The notes beneath the pieces were generated by a model that saw nothing but the letters and a program-made list of their open reading frames with translations, was not told where the DNA came from and ran no database searches. The translations under genes were made by a program, and so were the position numbers. From Phycisphaerales bacterium (GTDB lineage: Bacteria > Planctomycetota > Phycisphaerae > Phycisphaerales > SM1A02): DNA of 5,298 bases. This document shows positions 1 to 5,298 of the stretch, piece after piece (positions within the stretch are counted from its first letter, which is position 1; every line of letters starts with the position of its first letter). Location: the NCBI GenBank assembly GCA_007127615.1, contig SKZB01000286.1:1-5298 (forward strand). The letters run 5' to 3'.

Positions 1-71
1 AGATGGCCGCTCGCCCGCCCGCGCGCACACTGGGTCCCCGCCGCCGCAGCGCCAACGGGCAATCGAAAACC

Positions 72-95
72 CTCCGTCGCTCCGTCGCTCCGTTG
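72..95. repeat. Three tandem copies of an 8-bp unit
   Basis: CTCCGTCG occurs at 72-79 and 80-87, followed by the one-mismatch copy CTCCGTTG at 88-95. It lies in the upstream non-coding region. No function can be assigned; slippage is a simple explanation. Confidence 0.6.
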
Positions 96-227
96 ATCAA
101 CCCCAGACCCACGAGAACTGTGAGAATCCCCGGCGCAGGAACATCATATTGTGGCGTCCAAGGTTCACGGACTCAGCCTGGGCGCGCGGGCTTCGCGCGA
201 CCTTCCGCCGCGGCCCAAGCGCACGGT

Positions 228-246
228 CCCCCCTCCCCCGCCCCCC
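228..246 (-). other. G-run tract on the minus strand
   Basis: The + strand reads C6, T, C5, G, C6, so the minus strand has three long G runs separated by single bases. With runs of six, five and six Gs, a two-layer quadruplex is possible. A canonical three-layer one with four separate G3 runs is not, unless one run folds back on itself. It lies about 50 bases upstream of the kinase promoter. The tract is seen directly; any structural or regulatory role is speculation. Confidence 0.35.
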
Positions 247-298
247 AGACCGTGGCGCCATGCTGACGGTGCCGGACGCCACACGCGAGCTTCCCATT

Positions 299-328
299 TT
301 AACACCGGCCCCGTGCGGGTGCTACAAT
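299..328 (+). promoter_or_regulatory. Sigma70-type promoter of the kinase operon
   Basis: TTAACA at 299-304 matches the -35 consensus TTGACA at five of six positions. TACAAT at 323-328 matches the -10 consensus TATAAT at five of six. The spacer is 18 bases, within the usual range, and this is a local AT-rich pocket in very GC-rich DNA. Transcription would begin near 335. The -10 box overlaps the ATG at 327-329, so a transcript from this promoter could not use that ATG. The match was made by eye; in a non-proteobacterial host the consensus may differ. Confidence 0.5.
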
Positions 329-3300
329 GATCCCCGGAGGAGTGGGGCGCCCGCGGTGGCGGTATCGCAGCGCGAGAGGAAGCAGGTTTATCACGAAAAC
401 GGCATTTCCAATTGTGGGCATCGGCGCATCCGCCGGCGGGCTGGATGCGATGATTGCGCTCTTTGATGCCGGATCTTCGCTGAAGGGTATGGCGTTCATC
501 ATCGTCCAGCACCTCGACCCCAAGGGCGAAAGCCATCTCGTCGATCTGCTCGCCCGGCACACCTCGCTGAAGGTGCAGCAGGCGAAGGACGGGCAGGCGA
601 TCGAGCCGAACCATATCTATGTGTGCGTCCCCAATCGCGATCTGGTCGTGAAGGATGGCAAACTTCGGTTGCTCGAAACCGATTCGGAGCGCAGTCAGCG
701 CCGGCCGATCGACCGGCTGTACGACTCGATGGCGTCGGAGTACGGCGACTGCGCGATCGCGATCATTCTTTCCGGCACGGCGGCGGACGGATCGCGCGGC
801 ATCTCGGCGATCAAGACCGAAGGGGGCATGGTGATCGTGCAGGACCCGGAGACGGCGGAGTTCGACGGCATGCCGCGCAATGCGATCAGCACCGGACTGG
901 CGGATCTGGTGCTGCCGATCGAAGAGATGCCGGAGGTGCTGGAGCGCCTGGCGGCGCAGCCGAAGGTGGCGTGCATCGCGGACGGCGACCGCGAACCGGA
1001 TACAGAAAACGCGGATGCGGGGAACTCGATTGCGGAAGAATCGGGTGCGGAAGAATCGGATGGAGCGGAATCGAATGACGTGTCCGCCCCGCTGCACCGC
1101 ATTCTGAGCGTGCTGCGCGATCAGTTTGACTACGACTTTACGGACTACAAGCGGCCGACCCTGCTGCGGCGCACGCAGCGGCGGATGAGTCTCCGAAACG
1201 TCGATGAGTTCGATGCGTACGCGAAGCTGGTGCGCGAGGATGACCAGGAAGCCGCAGCGCTGTACCGCGATCTGATGATCAACGTGTCGAGCTTCTTCCG
1301 CGATCCGAAGGCCTGGGAGGAGTTGGAGAAGCAGGTCCTCGAGCCGCTGGTGAGCCGGCATGAGGACGGCGACGATATTCGCGTCTGGTCGACCGGGTGC
1401 GCAACGGGTGAGGAAGCGTACACGATCGGCATGCTGCTGCTGGAGGGTATTGAACGGTCGGGCAAGCGCATCCGGCCGCAGATCTTCGCGACGGACGTGT
1501 CGGACAGTCTCAGTGTCGCGCGGGCGGGCATCTATCCGCACACGATCGAGGCGCAACTCTCGCCGGAGCGGCTGGCAAAGTTCTTCATCAAGCACGAATC
1601 GACGTACGAAGTGAAGAAGCACCTGCGCGACATGGTCGTCTTCGCCCGGCATAATGTGATCAGCGACCCCCCCTTCTCGCGGATGGATCTGATCATCTGC
1701 CGCAACCTGCTGATCTACATCGAGCCGGACTCGCAGCGGAAGATTCTGGGAATGTTCAACTTCGCCCTGCGCGACGGCGGGACACTTTTTCTGGGCAGCG
1801 CAGAGACGATCGGGATGCAGGGTGACCTCTTCGAGCCGATCTCCGCGCCGTGGCGCCTCTTCCGCTCGCGGCGGATCGTTCACGCGGGGCGGTTTGATTT
1901 TCCGAGGTTTTCGGTGACGGATCAGCGGCGCGGGACGCTGGGCCAGACCAAAAGCCGCCGGCCGGCCCGGGATGAATATCAGACGATGGCGCAGCGCGCG
2001 CTGCTGGAGAGGTACGCTCCACCTTCGGTCGTGATCGATGCGGATCATCAGGTGGTGGTGTACCACGGCGATACATCACCGTATCTGGCGCAGCCGGACG
2101 GGGAGCCGACGCGCGATCTGCTGGCGCTGGTTTCACCGGGACTGAGGCCGCCGCTGCGTCATGCGATCAACGAAGCCAACGGAGAACCGCGATCGGCGAC
2201 GAGCGTAAATGCGTCGATCAAAAATGGCGAAGGGCGCCGGACGGTGACGCTGACCGTCAGCCCGATCGGCCCGCCGCGCGATGATTCATCCTTGCTGATG
2301 GTCAGCTTTGAAGAGCCGGCGGAAGCGGTCGATGGCGAGGTGCGCGAATCAGAGGACCGCGACACGCACGACCATACGGGCAATACGGTCGATCAACTGG
2401 AAGAGGAACTGCGCCTGACGCGGCAGGACCTGCGCGATGTCTCCGAGCAGTACGACCGGCTGGTCGAGGAATACAGCACCTCCAACGAAGAGATGCTCTC
2501 GATCAACGAGGAACTGCAATCCGCGAACGAAGAACTGGAAACCTCGAAGGAAGAGTTGCAGTCGCTGAACGAGGAACTCAACACGCTCAACAATGAACTG
2601 CGGAGCAAGGTCGACACGGTCGAGCAGACGAACAACGATCTGAACAATCTTCTGGTCAGCACCGAGGTGGCGACGATTTTTCTCGATACGTCCTGCCACA
2701 TTCGCTGGTTCACCCCGGAAATCAAGAAGGTGTTGCGGCTCATCCCATCGGATGTTGATCGGCCGATCAGCGATCTGGCGTCGAGGGTGACGGGTTCGGA
2801 CCTCGAACCGTCGGCGAAGAAGGTCCTGGAGACCCTCGTTCCCATCGAAACCGAAGTCAAGAGCGAAGAGGGGCAGTCGTACATTCGCCGCGTGCTGCCG
2901 TACCGCACGAGGGACAACCGGATCGACGGGATCGTGGTGACGTTCGTTGATATCACGGAGCACAAGAAGAGTGAGCGGCAGCGCGAGCGGCTGATGCACG
3001 AGTTGAGCCACCGCATCAAGAACACGCTGGCCACGGTGCAGGCGATCGTGCAGGGGGTGAGCCGGCGGTGCGAGACGCTGCCGGAGTTTCTGACCGCGTT
3101 TGAGCCGCGCCTGGCGGCCCTGGCCCGCGCCCATGCCCTTCTGACCCTGCCCGGCGATGAGCGCATAGAATTACGGCATCTGCTCAAGCGGGAACTCGTG
3201 CCGTACGTCGATGAAGACTCCGCCCGCGTCAAAGTCGAGGGCGATGGGCTTGCGCTGAATCGCGAACCGGCCATCGCCTTGGAACTGGTCATTCACGAAC

Positions 3301-3641
3301 TGGTCACCAATGCCGTCAAGTACGGCGCGCTTTCGAACGGAACGGGCACGGTTACGGTTCGCTGGAATCGCTCGAAGGACCAGGACGGCGAACGTGCACA
3401 CATCGAATGGATTGAGTCCGGTGGCCCGCCGATCGAATCCACGGGGGATTCCGGGTTCGGCTCGTTGCTGATCGAAAGCAGTATCGCCCATGATCTCGCG
3501 GGCAACGTCGATATGCAGTTCAAGCCCGACGGCCTGCACTGCCGGATCGAGTTTCCCCTCACGGAAGGAGAGAAGAATGACACCCGGAACCACACCGAGA
3601 AGGTCGACTCAGGAATCGCAGCGGACATCGCACGAAACTGA
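327..3641 (+). CDS. CheB-CheR-PAS-HWE histidine kinase fusion
   Basis: Multidomain sensor kinase of about 1,104 residues, without signal peptide or membrane segment, hence probably cytoplasmic. Residues 27-210 are a CheB glutamate methylesterase domain with its catalytic triad in place (Ser35 in GASAGG, His62 in QHLDP, Asp154 in LSGTAADG). Residues 224-254 form an acidic linker. Residues 255-515 are a CheR S-adenosylmethionine-dependent methyltransferase: basic N-terminal helix region, NVSSFFRDP, SAM-binding WSTGCATGEEAY (354-365), FATD, and ICRNLLIYI. A PAS-like region (about 555-665) leads into a long NEEL-rich coiled coil (686-778), a PAS domain (about 775-880) and an HWE kinase. The kinase has phospho-acceptor His895 in HELSHRIKNTLA, N-box HELVTNAVKYGALS (His990, Asn995), WIE (1028-1030) and GFGSLLIE. 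CheB lacks the receiver of classical CheB. No che or receptor genes are nearby, so the methylation target is unknown; it may be the protein itself. The start is uncertain: the ATG at 327 lacks a ribosome binding site and lies inside the -10 box. GTG 342 or the unusual ATC 390 (after GAGAGGA at 374-380) are alternatives. Confidence 0.93.
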   Translation: MIPGGVGRPRWRYRSARGSRFITKTAFPIVGIGASAGGLDAMIALFDAGSSLKGMAFIIVQHLDPKGESHLVDLLARHTSLKVQQAKDGQAIEPNHIYVCVPNRDLVVKDGKLRLLETDSERSQRRPIDRLYDSMASEYGDCAIAIILSGTAADGSRGISAIKTEGGMVIVQDPETAEFDGMPRNAISTGLADLVLPIEEMPEVLERLAAQPKVACIADGDREPDTENADAGNSIAEESGAEESDGAESNDVSAPLHRILSVLRDQFDYDFTDYKRPTLLRRTQRRMSLRNVDEFDAYAKLVREDDQEAAALYRDLMINVSSFFRDPKAWEELEKQVLEPLVSRHEDGDDIRVWSTGCATGEEAYTIGMLLLEGIERSGKRIRPQIFATDVSDSLSVARAGIYPHTIEAQLSPERLAKFFIKHESTYEVKKHLRDMVVFARHNVISDPPFSRMDLIICRNLLIYIEPDSQRKILGMFNFALRDGGTLFLGSAETIGMQGDLFEPISAPWRLFRSRRIVHAGRFDFPRFSVTDQRRGTLGQTKSRRPARDEYQTMAQRALLERYAPPSVVIDADHQVVVYHGDTSPYLAQPDGEPTRDLLALVSPGLRPPLRHAINEANGEPRSATSVNASIKNGEGRRTVTLTVSPIGPPRDDSSLLMVSFEEPAEAVDGEVRESEDRDTHDHTGNTVDQLEEELRLTRQDLRDVSEQYDRLVEEYSTSNEEMLSINEELQSANEELETSKEELQSLNEELNTLNNELRSKVDTVEQTNNDLNNLLVSTEVATIFLDTSCHIRWFTPEIKKVLRLIPSDVDRPISDLASRVTGSDLEPSAKKVLETLVPIETEVKSEEGQSYIRRVLPYRTRDNRIDGIVVTFVDITEHKKSERQRERLMHELSHRIKNTLATVQAIVQGVSRRCETLPEFLTAFEPRLAALARAHALLTLPGDERIELRHLLKRELVPYVDEDSARVKVEGDGLALNREPAIALELVIHELVTNAVKYGALSNGTGTVTVRWNRSKDQDGERAHIEWIESGGPPIESTGDSGFGSLLIESSIAHDLAGNVDMQFKPDGLHCRIEFPLTEGEKNDTRNHTEKVDSGIAADIARN
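1016..1075 (+). repeat. 15-bp degenerate tandem repeat in CheB-CheR linker
   Basis: Four consecutive 15-bp units begin at 1016, 1031, 1046 and 1061. The middle two differ at a single base (TGCGGAAGAATCGGG and TGCGGAAGAATCGGA); the outer two are diverged. Being a multiple of three, the unit keeps frame and encodes the five-residue blocks AGNSI, AEESG, AEESD and GAESN (kinase residues 231-250). The result is a flexible acidic linker between the methylesterase and methyltransferase domains. Copy number could vary between strains without breaking the gene. Confidence 0.75.
3563..3570 (+). promoter_or_regulatory. Shine-Dalgarno site of the receiver-MpsC gene
   Basis: GGAAGGAG lies six bases before the ATG at 3577, the optimal distance, and sits inside the kinase coding sequence. 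It decides the start of the downstream gene over the longer open frame that begins at 3490, and points to translation coupled with the kinase. Confidence 0.8.
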
Positions 3642-4461
3642 TCGCAACCAATGGCTCGTCGGCCTGAGAATTCTGATCATTGAGGACATCGGCATGGTCG
3701 CGAGCGCGCTGAAAACCATGCTCGAAGAGCTTGGCTGTAAAGTCGTCGGCATCGCGTCGCGCGTTTCCGAAGCGGAGAAGTTCGCCCACCATGAACAACT
3801 CGACGGCGTACTGCTCGACTTGAATCTCGGCGGAGAGTACTCGTACGACGTCACCGACATCCTCCATGAGCGAAACATTCCCTTCATCATCCTCTCCGGG
3901 TACGACGTGGATCTGCTCTGCCCGGCGCTGGCCGACGAGCCGCAGATGCCCAAGCCGTTCGACCGCGCGCCGCTGGAGGAGATGATGCTGAAGGTGTTCT
4001 GCGGCCAGGAGCGTCGTGAAAAGCGCGCGGGCGCCGCTTCGCCGCGCACGCGCGGGCCGCAGAAACCCCCGCTGAAGACGCGCGGCGAACTGGAAAGCGC
4101 CATCTGCCTCGGCATGACGCGCTTCGAGCAGGAGTACATGGGCCGCGGGCCGCACGACTGCCAGTCCTATCTGATCAACGATCTGCTCATGGTCCGCATG
4201 AAGGGTGTGATGACCGCCGCCGAACAGCATCTGGTGGAGTCACTGCCGCCGGAGAAGGGCCGCGACCTGCTCAAACAGGTGCGGACGCAGATGATGGAAG
4301 GCGCGCGCAAGCAGATCGATTCGATGATCCAGGTGATCACCGGCGTGCAGGTGCGGTCACTCCATCACGATATCAGCACCCGGACCGGCGAAGAGGTCGT
4401 GGTCTTCACCCTCAGCGAAGAACCGACCTGCCGGTGGGAAATGAGCCGGAGAGACCGCTAG
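3577..4461 (+). CDS. Response regulator with C-terminal MpsC/DUF2294 domain
   Basis: A 294-residue fusion. Residues 1-27 are a polar leader. Residues 29-143 are a receiver with a complete active site: acidic pair Glu36-Asp37, phospho-acceptor Asp81 in LLDLNL, Ser107 in PFIILSGYD, and Lys126 in KPF. The PF-x-x-x-SGY signature resembles FATGUY-type receivers, which often pair with HWE kinases. After a basic, proline-rich linker (144-168), residues 169-282 match the DUF2294/MpsC family (Pfam PF10057). Diagnostic stretches are RFEQEYMGRGP, VRMKGVMTAAE, the helix ending in ITGVQV, HHDISTRTGE and VVVFTLSE. The family is named after a Staphylococcus aureus locus linked to a membrane-potential-generating or inorganic-carbon system; to my knowledge its biochemical activity is not settled. 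No DNA-binding or enzyme domain is visible, so phosphorylation presumably acts directly on the MpsC-like part. The gene overlaps the kinase by 65 bases in another frame, strong evidence that they form one operon. The family match is from memory of the family pattern, not a search. Confidence 0.9.
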   Translation: MTPGTTPRRSTQESQRTSHETDRNQWLVGLRILIIEDIGMVASALKTMLEELGCKVVGIASRVSEAEKFAHHEQLDGVLLDLNLGGEYSYDVTDILHERNIPFIILSGYDVDLLCPALADEPQMPKPFDRAPLEEMMLKVFCGQERREKRAGAASPRTRGPQKPPLKTRGELESAICLGMTRFEQEYMGRGPHDCQSYLINDLLMVRMKGVMTAAEQHLVESLPPEKGRDLLKQVRTQMMEGARKQIDSMIQVITGVQVRSLHHDISTRTGEEVVVFTLSEEPTCRWEMSRRDR

Positions 4462-4499
4462 TCGTCCGGTCACCACCACCGATCCCACCCGAGTTTCCG

Positions 4500-4565
4500 T
4501 GGGTTCGTCATGGGTTCGCCAGGGCTTCGTCAGGGCTTCGTCATGAATTAGTCAGGGGATAACCA
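4500..4565 (+). repeat. Phased 11-bp direct-repeat array before the second receiver gene
   Basis: Four contiguous 11-bp copies start at 4500, 4511, 4522 and 4533. The first is TGGGTTCGTCA, the second differs from it by one base, and the last two are identical (GGGCTTCGTCA). Two decayed units may follow, TGAATTAGTCA at 4544 and GGGGATAACCA at 4555. One unit is about one helical turn, so equivalent bases face the same side. The array fills the gap between the two receiver genes and ends about 50 bases before the start at 4615. It could be a protein binding array controlling the last gene, or a simple slippage repeat. Confidence 0.7.
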
Positions 4566-4602
4566 AGGTTTGATCATCCGCGGCCGGTCTTCCCAGCCGG
4601 AG

Positions 4603-4608
4603 AAGGGG
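4603..4608 (+). promoter_or_regulatory. Ribosome binding site of the stand-alone receiver
   Basis: AAGGGG lies six bases before the ATG at 4615. It favours this start over the in-frame TTG at 4570, which has only weak purine context, and over the ATG at 4624, which has none. Confidence 0.55.
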
Positions 4609-4614
4609 TCAGCG

Positions 4615-5064
4615 ATGGCAGCAATGAAGGATACGAAGCATACGAATGAGGAGCAGGTCCCTCCGGTTTCGATCGAGCTTGATCGCGAGGCGAGACTGAT
4701 CGACCTGCGCATCCTGATCGTCGAGGACATGGGTCTGATCGCCCATGAGTTGCGGCAGATGCTCGAGAAGATGGGCTGTGAGATCGTCGGTGTGGCCTCG
4801 CGGCTGAGAGAAGCCGAGAAATTCGCGCGGGAGACCGAACGCCTCGACGGGGTGCTGCTCGATTTGAACCTCTCCGGCGAGAATTCCTATCCCGTCGCCG
4901 AGATCCTCCACGCACGGGGCGTCCCGTTCATCATCATGTCCGGATACGACACCAGCAATATCCGCGCCGATTGCTCGGACGACGCCCATCTGCAAAAGCC
5001 GTTCAACCATGATGACCTGGCGAGCATGATGCTTCGCACGTTCATCTCCGGCGATGCCGCGTAA
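4615..5064 (+). CDS. Stand-alone receiver-domain response regulator
   Basis: A 149-residue protein made of a polar N-terminal extension (about residues 1-29) and one receiver domain (30-146), with no output domain. The active site is complete: Glu37-Asp38, phospho-acceptor Asp83 in LLDLNL, Ser109 in PFIIMSGYD, and Lys128 in KPF. It is a close paralogue of the receiver in the preceding gene: long shared blocks include EAEKFA, LDGVLLDLNL, ILH and SGYD. My hand alignment gives roughly 55% identity over about 115 positions, suggesting tandem duplication. Single-domain receivers linked to HWE kinases usually act through protein contacts or as phosphate sinks or shuttles; which applies here cannot be read from the sequence. 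It is probably served by the same kinase. It may be cotranscribed, but the 153-base spacer with its repeat array leaves room for separate control. Confidence 0.92.
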   Translation: MAAMKDTKHTNEEQVPPVSIELDREARLIDLRILIVEDMGLIAHELRQMLEKMGCEIVGVASRLREAEKFARETERLDGVLLDLNLSGENSYPVAEILHARGVPFIIMSGYDTSNIRADCSDDAHLQKPFNHDDLASMMLRTFISGDAA

Positions 5065-5103
5065 AGGCCCGTCCCGCCTCAGCTCATCCGGCCGCCCGGC
5101 TTC

Positions 5104-5127
5104 CCGGCCTTCGGGCCTTCGGGCCGG
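5104..5127 (+). terminator. Nested UUCG hairpins after the operon, possible terminator
   Basis: CCGGCC (5104-5109) can pair with GGCCGG (5122-5127). The same bases can instead form either of two small hairpins of form GGCC-TTCG-GGCC (5106-5117 and 5114-5125), each closed by the very stable C(UUCG)G loop. The structure starts about 40 bases after the last stop codon. There is no T tract after it, so it is not a classic intrinsic terminator; it may instead stabilise the 3' end of the message or work with Rho. Confidence 0.35.
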
Positions 5128-5298
5128 TCGCCCCGCGAACCGTATCGATCGCGCAGTGATCGCGGGTGAGGAGAATCGCTTGCTGGATGCGGCGTGAGGC
5201 AGGCGAAAATCCGCCGCCACGGGGAGCTACGGCACTTCGGGGAAAAGAAATCAGTGAATGATGATCTTCGGGCAATCTCCCGGCCGAATGGTCCGTAT
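5128..5298. other. Right-edge region, no secure gene
   Basis: No recognisable protein is encoded here. Two short + strand frames remain open at the right edge: a GTG at 5254 about ten bases after GGGGA (5239-5243), and an ATG at 5258 in another frame. Either could be the beginning of the next gene, but 13 to 15 codons carry no family signal. A direct repeat of GATCGCG at 5147 and 5158 is also present, without a known role. Confidence 0.4.

Larger units (their letters stand above)
1..298. other. Upstream non-coding region, no secure gene
   Basis: No open frame here shows a recognisable domain, a ribosome binding site and a plausible start together. The stretch is very GC-rich and holds an 8-bp triplication near 72-95, a short hairpin (CGCGCG at 183-188 and 194-199 around a 5-base loop) and a pyrimidine tract at 228-246. 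On the minus strand one frame, open to the left edge, carries a weak PEP-CTERM-like stretch (about 71-142). I do not call it as a gene because it has no plausible start and no stop after the motif. Part of an upstream gene could lie beyond the left edge. Confidence 0.5.

Noticed and set aside
165..2066. A 633-codon open frame on the minus strand opposite the kinase
   Set aside because: It runs antisense to clear CheB and CheR domains and shows no motif. Its Arg-, His- and Leu-rich composition is what GC-rich codon bias yields on the opposite strand.
2349..3292. Two long minus-strand open frames opposite the coiled coil and kinase core
   Set aside because: Their composition mirrors the sense codons (Ser/Arg-rich in one, Leu/Arg-rich in the other), and no domain or ribosome binding site is seen.
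3490..3576. N-terminal extension of the receiver-MpsC gene to a start at 3490
   Set aside because: This part lies within the kinase ATPase domain coding sequence, while the ATG at 3577 has an excellent Shine-Dalgarno at the right distance.
3559..4230. Minus-strand open frame opposite the receiver-MpsC gene
   Set aside because: It is a shadow of a well-supported receiver and MpsC coding sequence, with no family features.
4484..4503. Hairpin CCCAC/GTGGG after the receiver-MpsC gene as a terminator
   Set aside because: It has only five base pairs, a ten-base loop and no T tract.
4510..4551. A 13-codon open frame inside the 11-bp repeat array, as a possible leader peptide
   Set aside because: It has no ribosome binding site, and its sequence is simply the repeat translated.
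4500..4565. CRISPR array
   Set aside because: The 11-bp units are contiguous, with no spacers, and are far shorter than CRISPR repeats.
5084..5275. Minus-strand 63-codon open frame at the right end
   Set aside because: It runs through the GC-rich hairpin, has no recognisable domain and is Arg/Pro/Gly-rich as expected of random GC-rich sequence.

Overview
The window comes from a GC-rich bacterial chromosome and holds one compact signal-transduction locus. All three genes lie on the + strand. The long antisense open frames are best explained as GC-rich shadows of these genes. The phylum cannot be fixed from this sequence. The kinase family (HWE) and the receiver type (PF-x-x-x-SGY, close to the alphaproteobacterial FATGUY class) are most familiar from Alphaproteobacteria. 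However, the MpsC/DUF2294 output domain, the base composition and the fusion style would also fit Planctomycetota or another environmental phylum.

Layout. Bases 1-298 hold no convincing gene, only GC-rich DNA with a pyrimidine tract and short repeats. A good sigma70-type promoter (TTAACA, 18-base spacer, TACAAT) spans 299-328. It overlaps the first in-frame ATG of the kinase, so the true translation start is probably further downstream. The gene at 327-3641 encodes a very large cytoplasmic fusion: CheB methylesterase, CheR methyltransferase, PAS-like region, long coiled coil, second PAS, HWE histidine kinase. Its last 65 bases overlap the next gene (3577-4461), which has a strong Shine-Dalgarno sequence inside the kinase. 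That second gene joins a receiver domain to a C-terminal DUF2294/MpsC domain (Pfam PF10057). After a 153-base spacer carrying a phased array of 11-bp direct repeats comes 4615-5064, a stand-alone receiver. It is roughly 55% identical to the receiver of the second gene by my hand alignment. A GC-rich nested UUCG hairpin at 5104-5127 follows. The remainder to the right edge has no secure gene.

Working model (inference). A signal is read by the PAS/coiled-coil part, perhaps tuned by methylation and demethylation through CheR and CheB. The HWE kinase passes phosphate to two sibling receivers. One controls the MpsC-like output directly in cis; the other has no output and could act as a phosphate sink, a shuttle, or a regulator through protein contacts. 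No chemoreceptor, CheA, CheW or DNA-binding output domain is present in the window. The most notable item is the receiver-MpsC fusion, which puts a poorly understood domain under apparent two-component control.
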